Shown: one piece after another, positions 9,911 to 18,356 of the stretch
Numbering within the stretch: the stretch's first letter is position 1
Layout: each line of letters starts with the position of its first letter
Source: Tateyamaria pelophila
Lineage (GTDB): Bacteria; Pseudomonadota; Alphaproteobacteria; Rhodobacterales; Rhodobacteraceae
Direction: 5' to 3'
DNA length: 38,306 nt
Assembly: GCF_019966495.1 (NCBI RefSeq)
Contig: NZ_JAIMIA010000046.1
Location: forward strand, 1 to 38,306
Position numbers and translations under genes: made by a program
Notes under the pieces: model-generated
The model's input: the letters and a program-made list of their open reading frames with translations, nothing else
The model's database searches: none
What the model was told of the DNA's origin: nothing

Positions 9911-11242
9911 GTGGCAGAAAGCAAATTCGAGACGATCGTGATCGGCGGTGGTTCTGCCGGACTGGCCTTCGCCACCACTGCCGGGCGCATCGGCGGTCGG
10001 GTCCTGCTGGTAGAACGTGCACAATTGGGAGGCACGTGTGTTAACCGAGGCTGCGTTCCAAAGAAAATTCTTTGGGCGGCAGGAAATTTGGCGAATTCGG
10101 TCAAAGATGCGGCAGCTCAAAAGATCATGCAAGCCAACCCAGTTGATTTCGAGACTTTGGTCAAAGAACGCGACTCACATATTGCCGGTATCAGGGCTTC
10201 CTATGTCGACACATTGAAGGACGCGGGCGTCAGAACAGAAAGCGGCCAAGCCGTGATTGTCGACGCCAAAACGGTTGAGGTTGGCCAGAAAACATTCAAG
10301 GCCGATCAAATCGTGCTTGCAACTGGCGGTCGGCCCGCTGTCCTTGAGATCGAGGGGTCCGAGTTCCTTCAGGATAGTGATGACGTCTTGTCATGGGCTC
10401 GGCGCCCCGACCGGATCGTGATTGTCGGCGGTGGCTACATCGGATGTGAGTTTGCAGCGATTTTTGCCGCATTGGGGTCGACTGTATCGTTGATCCACGA
10501 CGGCCCGCACATTTTGGATGCCTACCCCAAAGACCTCGCCCTCCACGTTCAGGAAAGGCTACGCAATACGGGCATCGACCTATACCTGAACTACGGTGTG
10601 CGTACGGTGCGCAAAGAGGCAGATAGGACGTGCTGCACCCTTCAATCCGGTGAAACGAAAATGGCAGACGCCATCGTCGCCGCGACAGGACGGGTGCCTA
10701 ATATCGACGACCTCGGAGTTCTGGTAGCGCAATTGGACACGGCAGACAGTGGCGCCCTCAAGGTGACAAAGGAGTTCGAGACGAGTTGCCCGGGCATCTA
10801 TGCGATAGGCGACGTGGCGGACCGTCTGCCTCTGACCCCGGTGGCGTCTGCGGATGGCACGGTCCTTGCACATAAATTGCATGGAAATGGTGCATCCGCG
10901 ATCGATCTTGACCTCGTGGCGACGACCACATTCGTTTATCCGCCCGCCGCCCATGTCGGAACGGTCGGGCATGCTCCCGCTCGGGAAGGGTGCGTTACGC
11001 CGCTTGAGAAGAACGTGATGGCGTCAAACCCGGCCGCGTCCGATTTCTACCAGATTTGCGCGGACGAAAGCTCGAATGCCCTGATTGGTGCGGCGATCGC
11101 GGCGCGGGGCGCGGAAGACATCATTGCCATGGCAGGAGCCCTCATCGCCGCGAAGGCGAAGGTGGATGCGTTCACTGCGGCAACGCCCGTACACCCGTCT
11201 TTCGCGGAAGAGTTTTTCTCTGATACGCGAAAGGATGATTAG
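9911..11242 (+). CDS. gor: Glutathione-disulfide reductase-like flavoprotein
   Basis: A pyridine-nucleotide disulfide oxidoreductase of the glutathione reductase group, 443 residues from a GTG at 9911 (an in-frame GTG at 9899 is also possible; a longer frame back to 9761 adds sequence unlike the family). FAD site: TIVIGGGSAGLAFATTAGRIG. Redox-active disulfide: GGTCVNRGCVPKKILW, Cys43 and Cys48, exactly as in glutathione reductase. Nucleotide site: IVIVGGGYIGCEFAAIFAALGS. Second FAD site: GIYAIGDVADR. The C-terminal dimer-interface pair is kept in VHPSFAEEF. The loop after the nucleotide site reads LIHDGPHIL and lacks the arginines that usually read the NADPH 2'-phosphate, so cofactor choice may differ. 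It is monocistronic here; function as glutathione reductase is likely, not certain. Confidence 0.8.
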   Translation: MAESKFETIVIGGGSAGLAFATTAGRIGGRVLLVERAQLGGTCVNRGCVPKKILWAAGNLANSVKDAAAQKIMQANPVDFETLVKERDSHIAGIRASYVDTLKDAGVRTESGQAVIVDAKTVEVGQKTFKADQIVLATGGRPAVLEIEGSEFLQDSDDVLSWARRPDRIVIVGGGYIGCEFAAIFAALGSTVSLIHDGPHILDAYPKDLALHVQERLRNTGIDLYLNYGVRTVRKEADRTCCTLQSGETKMADAIVAATGRVPNIDDLGVLVAQLDTADSGALKVTKEFETSCPGIYAIGDVADRLPLTPVASADGTVLAHKLHGNGASAIDLDLVATTTFVYPPAAHVGTVGHAPAREGCVTPLEKNVMASNPAASDFYQICADESSNALIGAAIAARGAEDIIAMAGALIAAKAKVDAFTAATPVHPSFAEEFFSDTRKDD

Positions 11243-11413
11243 ATCAGAAAGCTTGGAATAACCGGTAAATTGGCATTGATCTCTGGTGGTTCGGATAGTT
11301 TTGATGTCGATTCCGCACCGCTTCTCATGAAAGAAAGTGTCGAGACCCCATTGATCGACCTTGACGAAAAGGCTCTGGAATGAGCCGCGAAAGATCTTGG
11401 CGTCGCAGTTCAA
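11243..11413 (+). pseudogene. Decayed short-chain dehydrogenase (SDR) N-terminus
   Basis: Directly after the preceding stop codon, and in one frame, the sequence reads LGITGKLALISGGSD, then LMKESVETPLIDLDEKALE, an in-frame TGA at 11381-11383, and AAKDLGVAVQVLT. This follows the first ~60 residues of an SDR: the GITGK-ALVSGGS nucleotide motif, the second strand ending in DLDE that reads the cofactor, and the AKDLGV helix before the next strand. The glycine-rich TGxxxGxG turn is destroyed and no start codon is present. Homology fades after about 11413 although the frame stays open to 11650. I read it as a gene remnant. Confidence 0.5.
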
Positions 11414-11759
11414 GTGCTGACTCTGCTTACGGTGCCAAAGCTTATGAATCCAAGCGTATCTTGGGGTAAGTACCGTCCGACGCTCTGTTACGGCTTGGCT
11501 CGCTTGGCAAAAAGGATTTTGCGGTCTGATGGTCAGGAAGTTCCGGAAACTTCGAATGGACGCAAACCAAACCCGCCGCATTATATGTATCTGGCGGGCG
11601 AGGATTGGTATGACACACGCCGACATTCGTGGTTTTTAAAGCGGTTCTGACACCACCGCGATACGAGTGAGACTCCGCTTTATGAAGTGCGTCCAACTCC
11701 CCAAGTCGCCAGGATAGGGTCGGGTGACTTGCGGTTTCGTCAAAGGAGGGGCAGGGCGG
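11414..11759. other. Intergenic region, no recognisable gene
   Basis: A plus-strand frame open to 11650 continues from the SDR remnant but no longer resembles any family I know, and its composition looks random. It lies between two convergent genes. No terminator with a clear T run was found. Confidence 0.4.
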
Positions 11760-13151
11760 TTACTCCCTCGGTCCAAGCAAGTCGCCTTTAGCCTGCGTAA
11801 TCGGGGTTTCGTCCTCGGGAGGCGTTTCCGACAAAAGGTCACGCTCTGCCACGCTGGTGACCGGTTCCGGTTTCGGCTTTGCAAGAGGCTGCGGCGGGAG
11901 TTGAATGCTCTGCGCGTCGGTCTTGTCGGTCAATACACGCACACCTTCTGGAAAGATGACCTCGCGCGCTTCGTCCGGCATGGAAATGCCATTGAGAGTC
12001 AGAGCCGATTTCACGGCACGTAAAAGTGCTGATTTCAGCTTGATCGCGGAAATCACTTGTCCGTCAAACCAGTAATATGATCGGATATTCACAGTCGACG
12101 CGCCGAGTTCCTCCACCAGAACCATGGGCTCCGGATCCGACAGGACTGTGTTTTGGTCCTGCAAGCAATCAAGGATGATCTGTTGCGCTTCGGCAATCCC
12201 TGCGTCGTACCCGATGCCAACGGTGAATTCGCCGCGCCTTTTGGGTGAGGAGGTGAAGTTTTCGATGACGTTTTTGAAAATGGTCGCGTTCGGGATGTGG
12301 ATCTGGTTTCCATCAGGCGAGGTCAACAAGGTGCTGCGGGTGCTCATGCTGCTCACGGTGCCGGAGATGCCTGCAACGCTGATATAGTCGCCACGCTGAA
12401 ACGGACGGCGCACACTGAGGATGAGGCTGGAGAGGAAGTTCTCGGCGATATCGCGAAAGGCAAACCCGATGACGATGCCGATCACGCCGGCACCGCCGAC
12501 CAATGACAGCGCAAGCTGAGTCAGTCCCGCAACTTGCAATACGATATAGAGCCCGAGCAGAAATACCGGAAAAGCGAGCGCCCGTGCCACGACAGACCGC
12601 AGGAAAGTCGACTCGATACGCCCCAAGAGCAGCCACCGCGCCAATCGCGCAACGAGACGCGCGCCATACCAGGCGAGCGGTAGAACCAGAACCGCGAGCA
12701 GTACAAGCGGTAGAACGGCGACGGCATCCCGGGCGAGTTTTTCCAACTCGGACAGTGCCGGCGCAAAGCTCCAGACAGACTTTTTCTCTATGGTGATCCG
12801 ATTGACTACAGCGACGGTGCCGGACGTTTTCGACGCCAGGTCCCGCGCCCAGACCCGATGCGCATCGGTCTGTGCCACACCGTCAAGGAAGACGACCCCC
12901 TCGTCAACGAGAACAGAAACATCGCGATACCAGTTTGTAGCGTCGAGAATGCTCTCGATGCGGATCTGGATCGCCAGATCGGGTGCGACCGGATCAATTT
13001 CAACCTGTTGCTCGGGTGCGGCGAGTGCCTCATCATCTGACGGTACGGCTGTCTGGGCCGATACATAGCCGGACAGTATCGCCACCCAAATGATCGCGCA
13101 TAGGACGCTTCTCACGCGAAGAAACGCATCTGAAAAATCTCGGGCCATCAT
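11760..13151 (-). CDS. MscS-type mechanosensitive channel with N-terminal BON domain
   Basis: Small-conductance mechanosensitive channel of the inner membrane, 463 residues, presumably releasing solutes on osmotic down-shock. A signal-like hydrophobic segment (about residues 10-32, ending VSAQ) leads to a periplasmic BON domain (about 58-119; WYRDVSVLVDEGVVFLDGVAQT is its strand pattern). Three hydrophobic helices follow. The pore helix carries VGGAGVIGIVIGFAFRDIAENF, the A/G-rich MscS signature. The beta domain is RPFQRGDYISVAGISGTV with PDGNQIHIPNATIFKNVIENF. The last ~60 residues are a Pro/Glu-rich tail rather than domain. The start may be either of two adjacent ATGs (13151 or 13148). BON domains bind phospholipids or ligands, so this version may link membrane composition to gating. 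Confidence 0.9.
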   Translation of the reverse strand: MMARDFSDAFLRVRSVLCAIIWVAILSGYVSAQTAVPSDDEALAAPEQQVEIDPVAPDLAIQIRIESILDATNWYRDVSVLVDEGVVFLDGVAQTDAHRVWARDLASKTSGTVAVVNRITIEKKSVWSFAPALSELEKLARDAVAVLPLVLLAVLVLPLAWYGARLVARLARWLLLGRIESTFLRSVVARALAFPVFLLGLYIVLQVAGLTQLALSLVGGAGVIGIVIGFAFRDIAENFLSSLILSVRRPFQRGDYISVAGISGTVSSMSTRSTLLTSPDGNQIHIPNATIFKNVIENFTSSPKRRGEFTVGIGYDAGIAEAQQIILDCLQDQNTVLSDPEPMVLVEELGASTVNIRSYYWFDGQVISAIKLKSALLRAVKSALTLNGISMPDEAREVIFPEGVRVLTDKTDAQSIQLPPQPLAKPKPEPVTSVAERDLLSETPPEDETPITQAKGDLLGPRE

Positions 13152-13776
13152 GTAACCGCAGCCGTGGGCGCGGGAGCTTGAAGGTGCAGCGTGCCATGCC
13201 TTTTCGCGATAATCTTGGGTGAGCTCAACACCCTATGCCGTCTGTTTCTGGGAATGTCTGGCATCTGGTGCGTCTCCGTTGAGGGCTGGTGATGATAGGC
13301 GTGATCAGAATAGCGGAGATTTGTCCGTAACCCGTTTGTAGCAGGCCGTCCCCAAGGGCGTCATTCCCTATCTCGATATAAGCGCCCCAGTATGGAAGGC
13401 TTAGTGCCCGTTACCTGCCGAGGTCTTTGCCGGTTCGGCGACGGTTCGTATCCGACGAATAGCGATGTAATTGTTGTCAAAGGCTGGCGCGCAAATCAGA
13501 TCTACTTGCTATTCTGGGCGTCCGTTTCAAAGGCGTCGCGAACATACGATCCACCAGACAGCCAAAATCGGGCGGCTTCGTCAGGCCGTCGGTGGGTGGT
13601 TTGATGAGAGTAAAGCCGCAAAAAAATAAGACGTGAGGATATAACGCAGAACCGCCGGGGGTCTGACAGGAGCCGGAATTGGCTTAGCCTGTTCAGATTG
13701 CGTTGTGCTCCGCCAGCAGGTGTCGGGGCGGCAACGAAAGAATACGACAGCCTGCACACCATAAGGGAGGAATTTC
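13152..13776. other. Long intergenic region ahead of the catabolic gene cluster
   Basis: About 620 bp between the divergent mscS-type gene and the binding-protein gene. Open frames such as 13392-13604 (plus) and 13502-13762 (minus) match nothing I recognise and lack good ribosome sites. The region must hold the promoter of the binding-protein gene; the AT-rich stretch around 13618-13645 is a candidate but I could not define -35 and -10 boxes. Confidence 0.4.
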
Positions 13777-15042
13777 ATGAAAAAGGCACTTATCGCCTCG
13801 GTTTCAACAGCAGCACTGTTGCTGCCATCCATAACCATGGCCCAGGACGACACGGTCAAATTCGGCATCCTCGTGGCCCTCGAAGGCGCATTCGCCGAGG
13901 GCGGCGCGGATGGTGTGCGAAATGTTGAACTCGCAATTCAGCAAGCTGGCGGAATGGCCGGCGGCAAGAAGATCGAGTTTGTCGTTGCCCCGACGGACAC
14001 GACCCCCGACACCACAGTTCGCCAGGCTCGAAAGCTGATTGAACAGGACGGAGTGGACATTATCCTCGGACCGCTGTCCGGGTCCGAAGGCATCGCGATG
14101 CGAGACTATGCCAAGACAATTCCGGACAACACGGTGATCAACGGGATTTCGGGCGCGCTGGAGACGACATGGGTCGATCCGGCGGAAAACTTCTTCCGGT
14201 TCAATCTTGATGGCGCCCAATGGGGTGCAGGGCTTGGAAGCTACGTCGTCAATGAAAAGGGATGGACCAAAGTTGCCACGGTGGCGGCGGACTATTCGTT
14301 TGGCTACACAAACTTCCTCGGATTTGCCGTTGATTTCTGCCGGTCTGGTGGGGAAATCGTCGAGCGGTTCTGGGTCCCGTTGGGATCGTCGGACTTCGGC
14401 GGCGTGATTGCGTCCCTGCCTGACGACGTTGACGCGATTTATCTCGGGGTCGGGGGAACGGATGCGATCAACTTCCTCAACCAGTACAGTCAGGCAGGGG
14501 CGGAAACGAACCTGATCGGCGGCACGATCATGGCCGACCAGACAGTATTGACGTCACGCGGCCGCGCCAAGGACGCATTGATCGGAACGCCAACCTCGGG
14601 CCCGTTGGCCGACGACAATCCGGATGAGGCCTGGCAGAGCTACGTGACGGCTTATCAGGATGCCTTCCCGGAAGACGAACGCTTTCCCTCTCCATCCCTC
14701 TTCGGTGTCGGCTACTATGTCGCTGCTTTGGCTGCAATTCAGGGGCTGAACGAAGTTGACGGCGATTTGTCGGATGGCCAGGTTGCATTCCGTGAGGCGC
14801 TGTCGACGATGCCGCTGGATACGCCCCTTGGGACCGTGACGCTTAACGAAAATCGGCAAGCGACCGGCTCTGTCTTCATCAACGAAGTTGTCGACGACGG
14901 TGAAGGCGGCCTGAAGAACGAGTTCAAGGCCCGCGCCGACAACGTCAATCAGACCCTTGGGATGTCTGTCGAAGACTTTACCGCCATGGGCCTGCCCTCG
15001 CGCGACAATCCAGATTGCGCGGCCCTTCGTGACGGCGGCTAA
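13777..15042 (+). CDS. ABC transporter periplasmic substrate-binding protein (LivK type, fold type I)
   Basis: Receptor of a branched-chain-amino-acid-type (HAAT) ABC importer, 421 residues. Signal peptide MKKALIASVSTAALLLPSITMA, cleaved before QDDTVKFG. The type I fold is clear: KFGILVALEGAFAEGGADGVRNVELAIQQAGG, then the GKKIEFVVAPTDTTPDTTVRQARKLIEQDGVDIILGP pattern. AGGGAGGAATTTC before the ATG is a strong ribosome site. HAAT receptors bind amino acids but also aromatic acids, ureas and other compounds, so the ligand is open; the cluster suggests a substrate of the molybdo-hydroxylase further on. It is separated from the permease genes by two other genes and followed by a hairpin, which would allow higher expression of the receptor than of the downstream genes. 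Confidence 0.93.
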   Translation: MKKALIASVSTAALLLPSITMAQDDTVKFGILVALEGAFAEGGADGVRNVELAIQQAGGMAGGKKIEFVVAPTDTTPDTTVRQARKLIEQDGVDIILGPLSGSEGIAMRDYAKTIPDNTVINGISGALETTWVDPAENFFRFNLDGAQWGAGLGSYVVNEKGWTKVATVAADYSFGYTNFLGFAVDFCRSGGEIVERFWVPLGSSDFGGVIASLPDDVDAIYLGVGGTDAINFLNQYSQAGAETNLIGGTIMADQTVLTSRGRAKDALIGTPTSGPLADDNPDEAWQSYVTAYQDAFPEDERFPSPSLFGVGYYVAALAAIQGLNEVDGDLSDGQVAFREALSTMPLDTPLGTVTLNENRQATGSVFINEVVDDGEGGLKNEFKARADNVNQTLGMSVEDFTAMGLPSRDNPDCAALRDGG

Positions 15043-15065
15043 AGGGGATACAACCTGACGACTGT

Positions 15066-15092
15066 GCGGGGCTGGCAAAATGCTGGCCCTGC
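15066..15092 (+). promoter_or_regulatory. Hairpin after binding-protein gene
   Basis: A 12-pair stem, 15066-15077 with 15081-15092 (three G-T pairs), closes an AAA loop, with no T run after it. It lies 24 bp behind the binding-protein stop and 84 bp ahead of the next likely start. Such hairpins protect mRNA 3' ends or cause partial termination, giving more receptor than membrane subunits. Role inferred from position. Confidence 0.55.
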
Positions 15093-15175
15093 ATATCGAA
15101 ATTGAAGTCCGCTGACTGTGCTACTGAACACAGATGCGGTCCATCAAAGCCTCTCTGATCGGGAGGGAGCGACAA

Positions 15176-16216
15176 GTGTCTCTCATATCTTATCTGACCC
15201 GTGTCCACTTTGCCGACAATGCCCTCGAAGATGCCCTGCCGTCTGAAATCGCGCGGCACGGAATACGCCGTCTTTTGGTCCTGTCAGATGATGAAGCAAC
15301 AGGACCGGACGAACTGAACCGACTGTTTGATGCGCTGCCGTCTTCCGTGACGCCCGTATCGTTCGTTGCAGACAGTTCCGCAAACTATGCGGACGCATGT
15401 TGTCGGGCGGACGCCGTTCTGGCTGAGGCGAATTGCGACGCTCTGATCGGCTTTGGCGGGACGCGTGCTGTGGATCTTGCCCGCTTGATCGGCGGCGCAG
15501 ATCATCCGGTTTTGACCATCCCGACACGGACCGGGACAATCGGCTTGGGTCCTGTCAGTGTGCCCGTGACCGACCTGCCTCGGCGTCAAGCCGCTATTCC
15601 GGTGGCAATCCTGTGCGATGCCACCCTGACGTTGAATGCCGGGCCCGAAGCAACCGCAGCGGCCGGAATGGATACGTTGGTGCACTGCCTGGAGAGCTAC
15701 CTTGGCACGACTTTCAACCCACCTGCAGACGGGATTGCGCTGGATGGTTTGCGCCGCACCGCCCTTCATATCGAAGCGGCCGTGCAAGACGGCAAAGACA
15801 TCACCGCCAGACGAGAGTTGCTCGCAGCCGCACTGAATGCGGGTCTTGCCGCTGAAAAGGGCTCCGGCGGGATCGAAGCTGCTGCGAAAGGTCTGGAGAC
15901 CGCGGTGCATGTGCGCCACGGCGTGCTTCATGGTGCCATGTTGGCCGAAGTTCTGATGTTTAATGCGCCCGCGATTGCGGATCGTTTCGAGATGCCACGC
16001 AAGGCGCTTGATCTGCCACCAAATGCCGATATCGCAGAACATCTGGCGAGCTTGGCGGAACGTATCGGACTGCCCCGCAACCTATCGCATCAGGGAATAG
16101 AAGCGCACCATCTGCCGCGCGCGGCCCGGCAGGCGGCGGCCGATCCGGCCAATCATACCAATCCGCGCCTCGCTACGGCGGCAGACTACGAAAGGATGAT
16201 GCGCGCGTCATTGTGA
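15176..16216 (+). CDS. Iron-containing alcohol dehydrogenase-like protein (divergent)
   Basis: Member of the Fe-ADH/maleylacetate-reductase/glycerol-dehydrogenase fold, 346 residues. The nucleotide part shows ALIGFGGTRAVDLARLIGG (family GGGSxxDxAK) and IPTRTGTIGLGPVSV where the family has PTTAGTGSE. The metal site is partly kept: Asp166 and His170 (GMDTLVHCLESY) and His248 (VRHGVLHGA). The usual third ligand, the His of the AHxLGA segment, is Lys238 (AAAKGLETA); His245 might substitute. It may use another metal, reduce a maleylacetate-like ring-cleavage product, or have lost redox activity. The GTG at 15176 is preferred to the ATG at 15134 because GGGAGG (15161-15166) is placed for it. It lies between the receptor gene and the regulator gene. 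Confidence 0.72.
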   Translation: MSLISYLTRVHFADNALEDALPSEIARHGIRRLLVLSDDEATGPDELNRLFDALPSSVTPVSFVADSSANYADACCRADAVLAEANCDALIGFGGTRAVDLARLIGGADHPVLTIPTRTGTIGLGPVSVPVTDLPRRQAAIPVAILCDATLTLNAGPEATAAAGMDTLVHCLESYLGTTFNPPADGIALDGLRRTALHIEAAVQDGKDITARRELLAAALNAGLAAEKGSGGIEAAAKGLETAVHVRHGVLHGAMLAEVLMFNAPAIADRFEMPRKALDLPPNADIAEHLASLAERIGLPRNLSHQGIEAHHLPRAARQAAADPANHTNPRLATAADYERMMRASL

Positions 16217-16355
16217 GCGCCGCGGGAGGCCCAAATATCATCGTTGCATTTTGTTTGTGGCGGAATTCGGGGTAGCATCAACTTGTGCCGAACGGGACCA
16301 TAGAAGTTCTGAGCACCAAAAAAAGAATAAAAAACATGAATTTAGGGAGGAATCA

Positions 16356-17186
16356 ATGAGTGATTCATTGGCCGTGTTTCACGGACATTTCGGTCGTGTT
16401 TGCCTATATGACATGGATCGTACAATGGCACCCCACGGCCACAGGGAAGGTCATTTGATCTTTCATGTGCAGGGCCCGCCCGCGGAAGTCATCGTAAATG
16501 GAAAAGCCTCTCCGCTGTCGGCTGGACAGGCTGTCGCTGTCAGCCCGTGGCAAGCACATTACTATAAGCCGCGGGATCATTCCCATCCTACTCTGGCACT
16601 GGTGCTCTATATTCGACCGGGATGGTTTTTGGAATCCGCAAAGCGCGCGTCTGCCTCACTGTGTTTTGGACGAACGGGTATCGAGGTGACCGATCATCTT
16701 TCCCGCCTCGTGTTTGGAACAGCCCAAGCTCTGCTGGATACCGACCGCAAAGATTTGTTGATCGAAGACCGCCTCTGCGCGCTCACCCAATTTGCATTCG
16801 ACCAATCATGGCAATGGACTCCGCGTGGGTCCGAGTTTACCGGCCCTGATCTGCCGCGTCGTGATTTCCGAATTCGAAAGGCGCTTACTTTCCTCCAGGA
16901 GCGCGTTTGCGAGGCGATAGACCTTGACGATGTCGCCCGCGAGGTCGGGCTGTCCCGCCCGCATTTTTACAAACTTTTCCGTGCGCAGGTCGGGCTGACC
17001 CCAAAGCTTTATCGCAATGCTCTGAGGATGGAGTGCGCCATCGATATGCTCGCTGGGTCCCAAGAAGGCGTCGCGGACATTGGCTTCGATCTTGGGTTTT
17101 CCAGTCAGGCCAGTTTCTCGCGTTTCTTTATCAGCAACGGTGTCGTTCCGCCTTCGGCTTACCGCCGAACCGTGCATGTCGCTTGA
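16356..17186 (+). CDS. AraC-family transcriptional regulator
   Basis: 276 residues. The N-terminal cupin-like ligand domain has HGHREGHLIFHVQGPPAEV and SAGQAVAVSPWQAHYYKP. The C-terminal double helix-turn-helix comprises IDLDDVAREVGLSRPHFYKL (first) and VADIGFDLGFSSQASFSRFF followed by PPSAYRR (second), the standard AraC pattern. The start at 16356 follows TTTAGGGAGGAATCA, a strong ribosome site; a longer frame from 16251 is not supported. It sits in the middle of the catabolic cluster on the same strand, with 139 bp before it and 156 bp after it, so it probably has its own promoter and controls the cluster, most likely as activator, in response to the imported compound or a product of it. 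Confidence 0.92.
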   Translation: MSDSLAVFHGHFGRVCLYDMDRTMAPHGHREGHLIFHVQGPPAEVIVNGKASPLSAGQAVAVSPWQAHYYKPRDHSHPTLALVLYIRPGWFLESAKRASASLCFGRTGIEVTDHLSRLVFGTAQALLDTDRKDLLIEDRLCALTQFAFDQSWQWTPRGSEFTGPDLPRRDFRIRKALTFLQERVCEAIDLDDVAREVGLSRPHFYKLFRAQVGLTPKLYRNALRMECAIDMLAGSQEGVADIGFDLGFSSQASFSRFFISNGVVPPSAYRRTVHVA

Positions 17187-17342
17187 AGCGAGTCTGGACC
17201 TCGGCGGGTGAAACGGGTTGACGCCAACCGTGTTTTTGGACCCGGCGTGCAAGGATCAGACGCTCGGGTATCTGTCTGACCAGAAACGAAGGCTAGGGTT
17301 TGGGACCGCGACCTTGAGCGGGTCTGGCTACAACAGGTATGC

Positions 17343-18356
17343 ATGCAAGCGTTCACAAAGAGATATCCCGTTTGGTCGCTGATCATCGCGCTTCTGCTGG
17401 CGATATTTCTGTGGCTGATCTTCGCTCCGTGGTCAGACGGGATGGAAGACGTCATGGGCCGCAAACGCGTCTTTCTGAATGCGATCTTCGGTGGGGTCAC
17501 ATTGGGGGCGCTCTATTTTCTCGTGGCGTCCGGATTTACGCTGATCTTTGGCCTGATGCGCAACGTCAACCTTGCACATGGATCGCTCTACCTACTGGGT
17601 GGGTATTTGGGCTTCGAGGTTTCGGAATGGACCGGATCCTGGTTCATCGCATTTCCCGTCGTGTTCGTTCTCGTCGGGATCGTCGGGATCGTTCTGCAAA
17701 ATCAGGTGTTTCGACGCATGGAGGGAGAAGAACTCCGACAGACGATGGTGACAATCGGGCTTTCCGTCGTGATCGCAGATCTGATGCTTTGGATATGGGG
17801 CGGCCAGTCTTATACAATTTATTCTCCCGACTGGCTGTCCGGACCGATGACCTTGCCCATCGTTTCGGGGGTTCGGAGCTCTGGCGAAATCATCTATCTC
17901 AAATACCCGTCGGTCCGCATGGCGATCCTGTTTGCCGCCATCGTCATCGGCATTGCCATGTGGTTGGTTCTGAACCGGACGCGGTTGGGGATGCTGGTGC
18001 GCGCCGGCGTGGATGACCGCGAAATGCTGGCGGCGTCCGGCGTTCGCATTCAATACGTATTCCTGGCTGTTTTCGCGTTCGGCGCCGGGCTCGCGGGCAT
18101 GGCAGGGATCGTTGGTGGAACCTTTCAATCTCTGTCCCCGGGCGAAGACACGCGGTTTTTGCTGGCAAGTCTGGTCGTCGTCATCGTGGGGGGCATGGGG
18201 TCCATCCCGGGTGCGGCGCTCGGGGCGTTGATCATTGGCCTGTCTGAACAGTTGGGTCTGGTCTATGCGCCAACATATTCTGTCGTTTTCACCTTTCTCA
18301 TCATGGCATTGGTGCTGGCCTTCCGACCCCAGGGCCTTTTGGGCGAGAAGCAATAG
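17343..18356 (+). CDS. livH: ABC transporter permease, LivH type
   Basis: Inner-membrane permease of a HAAT-family importer, 337 residues, with about eight hydrophobic helices. Family segments: NAIFGGVTLGALYFLVASGFTLIFG, MRNVNLAHGSLYLLGGY, and the cytoplasmic coupling region around TRLGMLVRAGVDDREMLAASGV, followed by VVVIVGGMGSIPGAALGALIIG. It has an N-terminal extension of about 40 residues with one extra hydrophobic stretch (YPVWSLIIALLLAIFLWLIF) compared with E. coli LivH. It is the first gene of the tightly packed run that continues to 36343; its stop codon touches the livM start. Confidence 0.94.
   Translation: MQAFTKRYPVWSLIIALLLAIFLWLIFAPWSDGMEDVMGRKRVFLNAIFGGVTLGALYFLVASGFTLIFGLMRNVNLAHGSLYLLGGYLGFEVSEWTGSWFIAFPVVFVLVGIVGIVLQNQVFRRMEGEELRQTMVTIGLSVVIADLMLWIWGGQSYTIYSPDWLSGPMTLPIVSGVRSSGEIIYLKYPSVRMAILFAAIVIGIAMWLVLNRTRLGMLVRAGVDDREMLAASGVRIQYVFLAVFAFGAGLAGMAGIVGGTFQSLSPGEDTRFLLASLVVVIVGGMGSIPGAALGALIIGLSEQLGLVYAPTYSVVFTFLIMALVLAFRPQGLLGEKQ

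Noticed and set aside
11414-11650. 78-codon open frame after the SDR remnant as an independent gene
   Set aside because: No ribosome site, no recognisable domain, and it is just the continuation of the decayed frame without homology.
13392-13762. Open frames on both strands ahead of the binding-protein gene
   Set aside because: No family resemblance, no ribosome sites, and the two strands' frames overlap each other in a region that must contain a promoter.
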